A DNA stretch of 14,111 bases from an uncultured Pseudomonadota bacterium (GTDB taxonomy: Bacteria > Pseudomonadota > Gammaproteobacteria > Steroidobacterales > Steroidobacteraceae), in the NCBI GenBank assembly GCA_903910215.1, contig CAIVYV010000034.1, forward strand, positions 1 to 14,111, in the 5' to 3' direction. The notes under the pieces are model-generated. The model was not told the origin of the DNA. It ran no database searches and worked only from the letters and a program-made list of their open reading frames with translations. The stretch's first letter is position 1; every line of letters begins with the position of its first letter. Positions 6,691-14,111 of the stretch are shown here, piece by piece. The position numbers and the translations under genes are program-made.

Positions 6691-6744
6691 CGCGACCCCG
6701 AGAATCGCGCTGCCCCGGAAAGCCGCGGGCGTCATGGACCGAAA

Positions 6745-7827
6745 ATGAAAGACACCATCAGGCAGCGACTGGAAAAACAGGTCGACCGTTACGAGGAAGT
6801 CGGTCGCTTGCTCGCCGCACCAGACATCGACGGCAGCTCGAATCAATTTCGCGAGCTGTCGATGGAGTACTCGCGACTGACGCCGATGGCCGAACGTTTC
6901 GAGGCCTATCGTCGCTGCGAGGCGGAGCTGCGTGCAGCCGAGGCGCTGGCAACCGATGCCGATGCTGACATGCGGGGGATGGGTGAAGAAGAAGTTCGAC
7001 GCCTCGAGCCGCTGCTCGGCAGTCTCGAGCTGGAGTTGCGCCGCTCACTGATCCCAGTCGATACGCGCGATGCACGTAACGTATTTCTTGAAATTCGCGC
7101 TGGCACGGGTGGCGACGAGGCCGCAATCTTCGCCGGAGATTTGCTTCGCATGTACGCCCGCTACGGCGAAAAGCAAGGCTGGCAGATCGAAACTTTGAGT
7201 GAGAGCCCAGGCGAGCATGGCGGCTTTCGCGAAGTCATCTGTCGCGTCATTGGTCAGGGCGTTTTCTCGAAGCTGAAGTTCGAATCTGGCACCCATCGCG
7301 TGCAGCGCGTTCCGGAAACCGAGGCACAGGGCCGCATCCACACCTCTGCGGTCACAGTTGCCATCCTGCCGGAGATGGACGAAGTCGAAGACATCGAGAT
7401 CAACCCAGCGGATCTGCGTATCGACACCTTCCGTGCATCCGGAGCGGGCGGTCAACACGTCAATAAAACCGATTCGGCCGTCCGCATGACGCACTTGCCC
7501 ACAGGCATTGTGGTCGAGTGTCAGGACGAGCGTTCGCAGCACAAGAACCGCAGTCGCGCCATGTCATTGTTGAAGGCGAAATTACTGGCTAGCGAGCGAG
7601 AGAAACGCGAGGCTGCGCAAGCTCGAACTCGCAAACTCCAAGTTGGCAGCGGCGATCGATCAGAGCGAATCCGGACCTATAACTTTCCGCAAGGGCGCGT
7701 CACGGACCATCGCATCAACCTGACGCTGTATCAGCTCGAGCAGATCATCGCGGGACGACTGGACGACTTGATCGAACCGCTATTGCAGGAATATCAGAGC
7801 GAGTTGTTGGCCGAGGAAGAAGCCTGA
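6745..7827 (+). CDS. prfA: Peptide chain release factor 1 (RF1)
   Basis: Recognises UAA and UAG in the ribosomal A site and triggers peptide release. The product has 360 residues, the same length as E. coli RF1. The N-terminal domain spans about 1-100. RAGTGGDEAAIFAGDL starts the core (118 onward). The stop-codon-reading tripeptide is PET at 190-192 in RVPETEAQG, a PxT variant of the E. coli PAT. The catalytic loop GAGGQHVNK places GGQ at 235-237, with Gln237 the substrate of PrmC. SQHKNRSRAM and YNFPQGRVTDHR follow as in the family. The ATG at 6745 has only a weak GGA 7 nt upstream, and a four-codon reading frame ends across it. In relatives hemA commonly sits just before prfA; here it does not. 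The last 34 bp overlap the end of the opposite-strand membrane protein gene. Confidence 0.97.
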   Translation: MKDTIRQRLEKQVDRYEEVGRLLAAPDIDGSSNQFRELSMEYSRLTPMAERFEAYRRCEAELRAAEALATDADADMRGMGEEEVRRLEPLLGSLELELRRSLIPVDTRDARNVFLEIRAGTGGDEAAIFAGDLLRMYARYGEKQGWQIETLSESPGEHGGFREVICRVIGQGVFSKLKFESGTHRVQRVPETEAQGRIHTSAVTVAILPEMDEVEDIEINPADLRIDTFRASGAGGQHVNKTDSAVRMTHLPTGIVVECQDERSQHKNRSRAMSLLKAKLLASEREKREAAQARTRKLQVGSGDRSERIRTYNFPQGRVTDHRINLTLYQLEQIIAGRLDDLIEPLLQEYQSELLAEEEA

Positions 7828-8510
7828 CGCTCGCACAGCGCCTGATACTGCGCCCAACCAGTAGCGGTCACGAACGGCTGGAAAAAAGCCGCCAATAGCG
7901 CGGTCACCACCGACATCGGCAGCAAGTTTGCCAAGGCGAAAGCCGCGATCGCACCGATCACGAAAAAACCGAGCACTAGCACGAGCATCACGACAAGAAC
8001 GCTCAAACTCTGCCACCACGCGCCACGGACGAGAACCAGCGCGCGATCGATACTCACGCGCGCCGATGCATCTTCAGCGAGGGAGACGGCCAGCGCGGGC
8101 CACAAGGCAACCAGCAGGTAGATTCCCGGTATGACGAGTGCAAGCGCGCCCAAGCCCACGAGTGCGCTCGACATCAGCAGAATCAGAAGTGCCCGCGGCA
8201 GAACGCGTGTTGCCGCACGGATGTCGAGGACGAGTGAATCGCGACCCCACTGTCGCCGCGCAATCACAAGCCAACACCAGAGGGTGCCCACACTCGCCAG
8301 CAGCATAACGAACCACCAGCCCAGCGATTTCGGGGCGAGCAACTGCAAGGACTCGCCGCCTTGCAGCAGGTAGACCGACGGCCATTGACCAAGCAGCACC
8401 GCCAGCAACGAGAACGGCAAAGTACGCAGCAAGGTCGCGCGAAAACGCTCGTACGCTACGGCGACGACGTCTCCGACCGGCGGCGGTACAGACTGAGTTG
8501 AATCGCTCAC
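7794..8510 (-). CDS. Predicted six-helix inner-membrane protein, possibly YciC/GPDPase-membrane-domain-like
   Basis: A 238-residue protein of unknown function. I see about six hydrophobic segments (roughly residues 28-48, 65-84, 105-125, 127-146, 168-193, 197-217), with no signal peptide and a polar Ser-rich C-terminus. The pattern of a VIPGIYLLVALWPALAVSLAED segment followed by an amphipathic ALVLVRGAWWQSL stretch resembles the YciC / glycerophosphodiesterase-membrane-domain families. That is a resemblance, not an assignment. The start is a GTG at 8510 with no clear ribosome binding site; TGCTAAAGT, like an extended -10 box, ends 6 nt before it, so a leaderless transcript is possible. The gene is convergent with prfA (34-bp 3' overlap) and divergent from prmC (76 bp), separating two genes that are adjacent in many relatives. 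Codon use and composition look like the neighbours', giving no sign of recent transfer. Confidence 0.85.
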   Translation of the reverse strand: MSDSTQSVPPPVGDVVAVAYERFRATLLRTLPFSLLAVLLGQWPSVYLLQGGESLQLLAPKSLGWWFVMLLASVGTLWCWLVIARRQWGRDSLVLDIRAATRVLPRALLILLMSSALVGLGALALVIPGIYLLVALWPALAVSLAEDASARVSIDRALVLVRGAWWQSLSVLVVMLVLVLGFFVIGAIAAFALANLLPMSVVTALLAAFFQPFVTATGWAQYQALCERQASSSANNSL

Positions 8511-8586
8511 CCGCGCACTTTAGCAAACCTGCCCAAACCGCCACCGACACTGCGGACGGCGCACCGCTCATGTCACACTTGAAAAT

Positions 8587-9495
8587 ATGAACAGGATGTC
8601 TCTGCGCGAAGCACTCGCGGAAACTCGCGCTACGCTCGCAAACTTCGGCGATGACGCCGCGCGGGAAGCACAGCACCTGCTCGCCGCCTGCCTGAACATG
8701 CCGCTCATCGCACAACATACCGAGCCGGAGCGCCTGCTCGATGCGCAGCAACTCGAGAAGCTGCGGGCTTGGACGGAGCGTCGGGCTTCGGGCGAGCCGC
8801 TCGCGTATCTCACCGGCCGACGCGAGTTCTGGTCACTCGAATTCGCCGTCACTCCCGATGTGCTGGTACCGCGCCCAGAAACGGAACTCTTGGTCGAACG
8901 AATCCTGCGTCATGGCGATGAACTCGCGAAGCGACTCACGAATCGGCCTACGACGCCCATCCAAGTAGTCGATCTCGGCACCGGCTCGGGGATCATCGCG
9001 ATCACGGTAGCTCATGAACGACCTGATTGGCTGTGCACCGCGGTCGATGTATCGTCGAAGGCGCTCGCCATCGCCACAGAGAATGCTCAGAACCTCGTTG
9101 CGGGCCGAGTAACGCTCCGACAGGGGTCTTGGTTCGAACCCCTATCCGACCAGCACTTCGATGTCATCGCCTCAAACCCACCTTATGTGGATTCGGAGGA
9201 CCCGGTGCTCAACGGTGATTCGCTGGCGTTCGAACCGCTGCTCGCCCTCACGGCAGGACCCAACGCGCTTGCCGCCCTAAACCACCTCATCGAACAAGCG
9301 CCGCGACATCTAGCAACCGGCGGCTGGCTCTGTCTCGAGCACGGGGCCGATCAGGGCGTGGCGGTCCGCCAGCGACTTGTGGCGAGGGGCTATGCTCACG
9401 TAGTCTCGCATCGCGATTTAGCCGGTCACGAACGCGTGACTGAAGGTCAATGGTTGCCCGATGGCAATCGAACATCAGATCTCACCTCAGGATGA
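8587..9495 (+). CDS. prmC: Release factor glutamine N5-methyltransferase
   Basis: Methylates the Gln of the GGQ motif in RF1 and RF2 using S-adenosylmethionine; its RF1 substrate is encoded about 760 bp upstream. The product has 302 residues (E. coli 277). It has an N-terminal helical domain (about 1-75, with PLAYLTGRREFW), PRPETELLVE at 95-104, the SAM-binding VVDLGTGSGIIAI at 127-139 and the substrate-glutamine motif NPPY at 197-200. The C-terminal HERVTEGQW marks the usual end of the family, and the last dozen residues (PDGNRTSDLTSG) are an extension. The ATG at 8587 lacks a good ribosome binding site; the ATG at 8596 (MSLREAL) is an alternative. ppiB begins 7 nt after the stop, so the two are likely cotranscribed. 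A membrane protein gene separates it from prfA. Confidence 0.96.
   Translation: MNRMSLREALAETRATLANFGDDAAREAQHLLAACLNMPLIAQHTEPERLLDAQQLEKLRAWTERRASGEPLAYLTGRREFWSLEFAVTPDVLVPRPETELLVERILRHGDELAKRLTNRPTTPIQVVDLGTGSGIIAITVAHERPDWLCTAVDVSSKALAIATENAQNLVAGRVTLRQGSWFEPLSDQHFDVIASNPPYVDSEDPVLNGDSLAFEPLLALTAGPNALAALNHLIEQAPRHLATGGWLCLEHGADQGVAVRQRLVARGYAHVVSHRDLAGHERVTEGQWLPDGNRTSDLTSG
9489..9492 (+). promoter_or_regulatory. Ribosome binding site of ppiB
   Basis: AGGA, overlapping the last codons of prmC, 10 nt before the ATG at 9503. It favours this start over the in-frame ATG at 9461, which would place ppiB 35 nt inside prmC and add 14 residues foreign to the family. Confidence 0.5.
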
Positions 9496-9502
9496 TCTTT
9501 CA

Positions 9503-9994
9503 ATGCTGCGTTTCAAAACCACCGCTGGTGAATTCACCGTCGAACTCTTCGAGAAGGAAGCACCAGTAACCTGTGCCAATTTCCTGCGCTATGTGGATGA
9601 GGGCCACTACGATGGCACGCTGTTCCATCGCGTGATCCCCGGTTTCATGATTCAGGGCGGCGGTTTCGCATCGGGTCTCGAACAAAAGGACACCCACGAG
9701 CCGATCCGCAACGAGGCGACCAACGGTCTCGAGAATCTGCGCGGCACGCTCGCAATGGCTCGCACCAATGACATCAACAGCGCCACGGCACAGTTCTTCG
9801 TCAACTTGGTCGACAACGACTTTCTCAACCACAGCCCTGGCAACTACGGCTACGCCGTGTTTGGCCGCGTGACTAGCGGCATGGAAGTGGTGGATGCGAT
9901 CGCCGAAGTCCCCACTACGCGCCGACGCGGCCACTCGGACGTGCCTGCAGATGACGTGGTCATGCTGGCGGTCACCCGCGAGGCAACGGCCTGA
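9503..9994 (+). CDS. ppiB: Cytoplasmic peptidyl-prolyl cis-trans isomerase (cyclophilin type)
   Basis: Catalyses cis-trans isomerisation of Xaa-Pro bonds. From the ATG at 9503 the protein has 163 residues (E. coli PpiB 164) and starts MLRFKTTAGEFTVELF, matching the cyclophilin beta-strand that opens the domain. The active-site stretch FHRVIPGFMIQGGGF holds Arg43, Phe48 and Gln51, equivalent to Arg55, Phe60 and Gln63 of human cyclophilin A. ENLRGTLAMAR, SATAQFFVNLVDNDFLN and YGYAVFGRVTSGMEVVD complete the fold. The position of the human cyclophilin Trp121 is not Trp here, as in many bacterial forms. With no signal peptide it should be cytosolic. A longer start at 9461 is possible but unlikely. 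It follows prmC by 7 nt and precedes mtgA by 23 nt, so the three genes probably form one operon. Confidence 0.95.
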   Translation: MLRFKTTAGEFTVELFEKEAPVTCANFLRYVDEGHYDGTLFHRVIPGFMIQGGGFASGLEQKDTHEPIRNEATNGLENLRGTLAMARTNDINSATAQFFVNLVDNDFLNHSPGNYGYAVFGRVTSGMEVVDAIAEVPTTRRRGHSDVPADDVVMLAVTREATA

Positions 9995-10017
9995 CACTCG
10001 CTGGCATCGCCCGCCGC

Positions 10018-10707
10018 GTGCTGCGGGCTTTGCTGATCACGATCGCCACCTCGATCGTGGTGGTACTGCTATTGCGGTGGCTACCGCCGCCCACATCCGC
10101 GTTCATGTTGACGGCACGAGCAGACGCGGTGCTGGGCGGAAATTTCCGCTACCGAAATCAGTACGACTGGGTTCCGCTGGAGGCCATCTCGCCTCATGCG
10201 GCAATGGCCGCGATCGCGGCCGAGGATCAATTGTTTCCCTTCCACACCGGGTTCGACTTCGAATCGATTCGAAAAGCCGTTCAGCACAACGCCAAGGGAC
10301 GACGTGTACGCGGTGCGAGCACCATCACCCAGCAGACCGCGAAGAATCTCTTTTTGTGGTCAGGCCGAAGTTGGATCCGCAAAGGACTCGAGGTTTACTT
10401 CACCGTACTCATCGAGGTGCTATGGCCGAAAGATCGCATCCTCGAGGTATACCTTAACGTGGCGCAATTCGGTCGAGGCGTCTACGGGGTACAAGCCGCA
10501 TCGCGAGAATTCTTTGACAAGGACGCCGCCAAGCTGACTCGTCGACAGTCAGCCCTGCTGGCGGCCGTCCTGCCGAACCCGATCAAACTGCGCGCCGCGG
10601 CGCCCTCACCCTACGTGCTACGACGCACCGAGCGCATCATGGGGCAGATGCGCGCGCTCGGTGGCGCCGCTTACTTGCGCCAACTGGACGACACCGAACC
10701 GCGCTGA
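10018..10707 (+). CDS. mtgA: Monofunctional biosynthetic peptidoglycan transglycosylase
   Basis: A GT51 glycosyltransferase that polymerises lipid II into glycan strands at the periplasmic face of the inner membrane. The 229-residue product (E. coli MtgA 242) has an N-terminal membrane anchor at about 4-22 and no transpeptidase domain. Motif 1 is AAEDQLFPFHTGFD with the catalytic Glu69. Motif 2 is GASTITQQTAKNLFLW (99-114). Motif 3 is RKGLE with the second Glu at 125. Motif 4 is RILEVYLNVAQFGRGVYGVQAA, and LLAAVLPNP follows. In motif 4 AQFGRG replaces the E. coli AEFGDG; the residues are not the catalytic pair. The start is a GTG at 10018 with no visible ribosome binding site. An upstream CTG at 9991 is in frame but would overlap the ppiB stop. 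The gene ends 6 bp from the end of metH, which is convergent. Confidence 0.95.
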   Translation: MLRALLITIATSIVVVLLLRWLPPPTSAFMLTARADAVLGGNFRYRNQYDWVPLEAISPHAAMAAIAAEDQLFPFHTGFDFESIRKAVQHNAKGRRVRGASTITQQTAKNLFLWSGRSWIRKGLEVYFTVLIEVLWPKDRILEVYLNVAQFGRGVYGVQAASREFFDKDAAKLTRRQSALLAAVLPNPIKLRAAAPSPYVLRRTERIMGQMRALGGAAYLRQLDDTEPR

Positions 10708-10713
10708 CGCAAC

Positions 10714-13700
10714 CTACGGCTCGTAACCGAGATTCGGCGCGAGCCAGCGCTCGGCCTCCTGCACCGCGATGCCCTTGCGGGCCGCATAGTCGACCACCTG
10801 ATCGCGATCGATCTTGCCGAGCGCGAAATAGTGCGCATCGGGATGCGCGATGTACCAACCGCTGACTGCGGCGGTCGGATACATCGCGTAACTTTCGGTC
10901 AATCGGATACCCGTGTTGCGCTCGACATTAAGCAACGTCCAGAGCTTGGCCTTCTCCGTGTGGTCCGGGCAGGCGGGGTAGCCCGGCGCCGGTCGAATGC
11001 CGCGGTACTCCTCACGTATCAACTGCTGATTCGTCAATTGCTCTGCGGACGCGTAGCCCCACAACTCTCGCCGAACGCGCTCGTGAAAATACTCAGCAGC
11101 CGCTTCAGCCAGACGATCGGCCAATGCCTTCAACAAAATACTCGAGTAATCGTCATGCGCTGCTTCGAATCGCGCGATGTGCTCTTCGATTCCGATACCC
11201 GCTGTAACCGCAAACGCACCGACGTAATCGCGCACGCCCGATTCACGCGGTGCGACATAATCCGATAGACACTCATGCGGCTGACCCGCAGGCTTACCCT
11301 TCTGCTGTCGCAGATGCTGCAAGGTGGCGAGCACGTCACGTCGCTCCTCGCCAGCGTAGACCTCGATATCATCACCGATCGAGTTTGCCGGGAAGAGACC
11401 AATAACGGCCCTGACCTCAAGCCACTCCTCAGCAATCAATTGCTTAAGCATGCGACGTGCGTCAGCGTAGAGGTTGCTCGCCGCTTCACCCACAATGGGG
11501 TCGGTCAGGATGTCTGGAAACTTGCCAGCAAATTCCCACGCATTGAAAAACGGCATCCAATCGATGTAATCGAGCAAGTCAGCAAGCGGATAACCGTCGA
11601 ACACCTGCACGCCGGGCCGCAAAGGTGCGACCGGCCGATAAGCCGACCAGTCGATGCGAGGCCGATTCGCTCGCGCTGCGATCAGCGTCGCTTCGGGTTG
11701 CTTGACGCTTTTACCGGCATGCTGCTCGCGCCGCCTTTCGTGTTCTTCCGCCAACTTGGCGGCAAACACCATCTTGCTCGAAGGCGTCACCAACGATTGG
11801 CAGACACCCACCGCGCGTGAGGCATCTTTGACGTAGACCACCGGCTCACGGTACTGCGGCGCAATCTTGACCGACGTGTGCGCCGGAGACGTCGTAGCCC
11901 CACCGATCAATAGCGGCACATCGAAGCCCTGACGCTGCATCTCACGAGCCACATGCACCATTTCATCGAGCGACGGCGTAATCAAGCCAGACAAACCCAC
12001 GAGCGCCGCATTCTCGCGACGCGCAACCTCGAGGATGCGCTCGGCGGGCACCATCACCCCAAGATCGATCACCTCGAAGTTGTTGCACTGCAAGACGACT
12101 CCGACGATGTTCTTGCCGATGTCGTGTACGTCACCTTTGACCGTCGCGAGTACGATCTTGCCATTGCTGCGCGCGGCGCCGGACTTGTCGCGTTCGATGA
12201 ACGGCACGAGATGGGCCACGGCCTTCTTCATGACGCGTGCGCTCTTGACAACCTGCGGCAAGAACATCTTGCCTGCGCCGAAAAGATCACCTACGACGTT
12301 CATGCCATCCATCAAAGGTCCTTCGATGACCTTGATGGGATGCTCCGCCTCGAGGCGAGCCGCTTCAGTATCTTCGACTATGAACTCATCTAAGCCCTTG
12401 ACGAGCGCGTACTCGAGTCGCTTGGAGACAGGCAGAGAACGCCATTCAAGATCAACTTCGCGCTTGGTCGAGCCGTCTCCTTTGAAACGCGCCGCCAGTG
12501 CCAATAAGCGCTCCGTAGAGTCGGCGCGACGATTGAGGATGACATCTTCAACCGCCTCGCGTAGCTCCAGCGGAATGTCTTCATAGATCGCGAGCTGCCC
12601 CGCGTTGACGATGCCGAGATCCATCCCGGCACGGATGGCGTGATAGAGGAACACGCTGTGCATGGCCTCTCGCACCGGATCGTTGCCGCGAAACGAAAAC
12701 GACACGTTGCTGACGCCACCGCTGACCATCGCGAGCGGCATTCGCGTTTTGATCTGACGCGTGGCCTCGATGAAATCAAGGCCATAGTTCGCGTGCTCCT
12801 CGATACCCGTGGCCACCGCGAAGATATTGGGATCGAAGATGATGTCTTCCGGGGGAAAGTCGATTTTCCCCGTCAGCAAATCATACGATCGCTGACAGAT
12901 CTCAACCTTGCGGGTGATCGAATCGGCTTGCCCTTTCTCGTCAAAGGCCATGACGACGACAGCCGCGCCGTACTGGCGAATCTTGTTTGCTTGCGCGAGG
13001 AACGCCTCCTCGCCTTCCTTTAGGCTGATGGAGTTCACGATCGGCTTGCCTTGCACACATTTTAGGCCCGCCTCAATCACACTCCACTTCGACGAGTCGA
13101 TCATCAACGGCACTCGCGCGATGTCGGGTTCCGCCGCAATCAAGTTCAGAAACTTGACCATGGCCGCTTCCGAATCGAGCATGCCCTCATCCATGTTGAC
13201 GTCGATGATTTGAGCACCGGCGGCAACCTGCTGCCTTGCCACATCGAGCGCAGCCGAATAATCACCCGCTTCGATCAGCTTGCGAAACTTCGCCGAACCG
13301 GTGACGTTGGTCCGCTCGCCCACGTTGATGAAGAGACTGCTCTCGTCAATGCTGAGCGGCTCGAGCCCCGATAAGCGGCATTTGACCGGCACTCTCGAAC
13401 GCGCCCGAGGTGCTGACGGACGGACTGCATCGGCGATGAGTCGGATGTGGTCGGGGGTCGTACCGCAGCAACCTCCGACGATATTGAGCAAACCGGAACT
13501 CGCGAACTCCGCGAGGATCGCAGCGGTTTCCGCGGGTGTTTCGTCATATTCGCCAAACGCGTTCGGCAAGCCGGCGTTCGGATAAGCACAGACATAACGA
13601 TCGGAAATTCGCGCGAGCTCAGCGATATACGGACGCATGTCCTTCGCACCGAGAGCACAGTTGAGACCGATCGCAAACAGATCGCCATGACGAACCGAGT

Positions 13701-14111
13701 TCCAGAAGGCTTCGGTGGTCTGTCCCGATAACGTTCGACCCGACGCATCGGTGATGGTGCCCGAAACCATGACTGGCAGATCGCGACCGAGCGTCGAGAG
13801 AACCTGGCGAACCGCAAAGATCGCTGCCTTGGCGTTGAGCGTATCGAACACGGTTTCGATCAGGATCAAATCGGATCCGCCGAGCACCAGCGCGCGCGTC
13901 GCCTCGGAGTAGGCCTCGACGAGTTGATCGAAGCTCACGAGCCGCAGGCCCGGATCATTCACATCCGGAGACAGCGAGGCTGTACGGTTCGTGGGGCCCA
14001 AGGCCCCCGCCACGAAACGCGGCGTCCCAGTGCGTGCCGACACTTCATCGGCCACCTCTCGAGCCAAGCGCGCAGCGCGATAATTGAGCTCAGGCACCAG
14101 CGCTTCCATGC
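10714..14111 (-). CDS. metH: Cobalamin-dependent methionine synthase, N-terminus cut by window edge
   Basis: Transfers methyl from 5-methyltetrahydrofolate to homocysteine via cobalamin, making methionine in the cytosol. Of the protein 1131 residues are visible, aligning with E. coli MetH (1227) from about residue 98 on. The homocysteine domain runs to about 230, with zinc ligands Cys151 (GLNCALG) and Cys214-Cys215 (GGCCGTT). The pterin-binding domain spans about 250-545 (NVGERTNVTGS, DVNMDEGMLD, FRGNDPVRE). The cap helices are at about 555-645. The B12 domain has GDVHDIGKN with the cobalt-ligand His662 (E. coli His759) and Ser713 (E. coli Ser810). The SAM-binding reactivation domain is at about 810-1131 (RPAPGYPACPDHTEK, ending WLAPNLGYEP). 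No frameshift or missing key residue is seen. The stop is TAG. The promoter and any cobalamin riboswitch would lie outside the window. Confidence 0.98.
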   Translation of the reverse strand, partial: MEALVPELNYRAARLAREVADEVSARTGTPRFVAGALGPTNRTASLSPDVNDPGLRLVSFDQLVEAYSEATRALVLGGSDLILIETVFDTLNAKAAIFAVRQVLSTLGRDLPVMVSGTITDASGRTLSGQTTEAFWNSVRHGDLFAIGLNCALGAKDMRPYIAELARISDRYVCAYPNAGLPNAFGEYDETPAETAAILAEFASSGLLNIVGGCCGTTPDHIRLIADAVRPSAPRARSRVPVKCRLSGLEPLSIDESSLFINVGERTNVTGSAKFRKLIEAGDYSAALDVARQQVAAGAQIIDVNMDEGMLDSEAAMVKFLNLIAAEPDIARVPLMIDSSKWSVIEAGLKCVQGKPIVNSISLKEGEEAFLAQANKIRQYGAAVVVMAFDEKGQADSITRKVEICQRSYDLLTGKIDFPPEDIIFDPNIFAVATGIEEHANYGLDFIEATRQIKTRMPLAMVSGGVSNVSFSFRGNDPVREAMHSVFLYHAIRAGMDLGIVNAGQLAIYEDIPLELREAVEDVILNRRADSTERLLALAARFKGDGSTKREVDLEWRSLPVSKRLEYALVKGLDEFIVEDTEAARLEAEHPIKVIEGPLMDGMNVVGDLFGAGKMFLPQVVKSARVMKKAVAHLVPFIERDKSGAARSNGKIVLATVKGDVHDIGKNIVGVVLQCNNFEVIDLGVMVPAERILEVARRENAALVGLSGLITPSLDEMVHVAREMQRQGFDVPLLIGGATTSPAHTSVKIAPQYREPVVYVKDASRAVGVCQSLVTPSSKMVFAAKLAEEHERRREQHAGKSVKQPEATLIAARANRPRIDWSAYRPVAPLRPGVQVFDGYPLADLLDYIDWMPFFNAWEFAGKFPDILTDPIVGEAASNLYADARRMLKQLIAEEWLEVRAVIGLFPANSIGDDIEVYAGEERRDVLATLQHLRQQKGKPAGQPHECLSDYVAPRESGVRDYVGAFAVTAGIGIEEHIARFEAAHDDYSSILLKALADRLAEAAAEYFHERVRRELWGYASAEQLTNQQLIREEYRGIRPAPGYPACPDHTEKAKLWTLLNVERNTGIRLTESYAMYPTAAVSGWYIAHPDAHYFALGKIDRDQVVDYAARKGIAVQEAERWLAPNLGYEP

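Noticed and set aside
6690..6710. Inverted repeat GCGCGA / TCGCGC with a 9-nt loop upstream of prfA
   Set aside because: A short stem in GC-rich DNA with no T-run; not distinguishable from chance.
6629..6744. Open frame just before prfA considered as a hemA remnant
   Set aside because: Translation gives a short Ala/Leu-rich peptide without any GluTR motif; part of it simply encodes the tandem repeat.
1..14111. Search by eye for CRISPR arrays, transposases, integrases, phage genes, toxin-antitoxin pairs or a defence island
   Set aside because: Nothing found. The whole window is accounted for by conserved chromosomal genes with small gaps and uniform-looking composition.

Overview
The window looks like a chromosomal housekeeping segment of a GC-rich gammaproteobacterium. 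It carries LolB, long-form bL25, an RF1/PrmC pair, MtgA and cobalamin-dependent MetH. The block TPR protein - lolB - ispE - tRNA-Gln - prs - rplY - pth - ychF is the arrangement I know from Pseudomonas and Xanthomonas relatives. A lineage near Xanthomonadales, Nevskiales or Steroidobacterales is a reasonable guess, but the sequence does not prove it. I see no insertion sequence, phage gene, CRISPR array, toxin-antitoxin pair or defence gene.

Layout. Bases 1-6652 (all minus strand) form one gene train. In transcription order it holds a secreted TPR protein, lolB (GTG directly after the TPR stop), ispE (ATGA overlap with lolB), tRNA-Gln(TTG) 4 nt after the ispE stop, prs (TTG start with a strong ribosome binding site), rplY, an intrinsic terminator, pth (GTG start) and ychF, which runs off the left edge. 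A short divergent region (about 6629-6744) with a tandem 15-bp repeat separates this train from prfA (plus). A six-helix membrane protein gene on the minus strand follows, its 3' end overlapping the end of prfA by 34 bp. It is divergent from prmC, ppiB and mtgA (plus, tightly packed). The right end is metH (minus), ending 6 bp from mtgA and running off the right edge without its first ~97 residues.

How the genes relate. Several act in translation: RF1 (prfA) and the methylase of its GGQ glutamine (prmC), peptidyl-tRNA recycling (pth), ribosomal protein bL25, the ribosome-associated ATPase YchF and tRNA-Gln. Others serve the envelope (LolB, MtgA, the secreted TPR protein, the membrane protein), isoprenoid precursors (IspE), PRPP supply (Prs) and methionine/folate metabolism (MetH). 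No intergenic stretch exceeds about 120 bp.

I did not find a credible undescribed system. The points worth a second look are architectural: hemA absent from its usual place before prfA, a membrane-protein gene lying between prfA and prmC with an overlapping 3' end, a terminator abutting the pth ribosome binding site, a tRNA pressed against the ispE stop codon, and a tandem repeat in the divergent control region.
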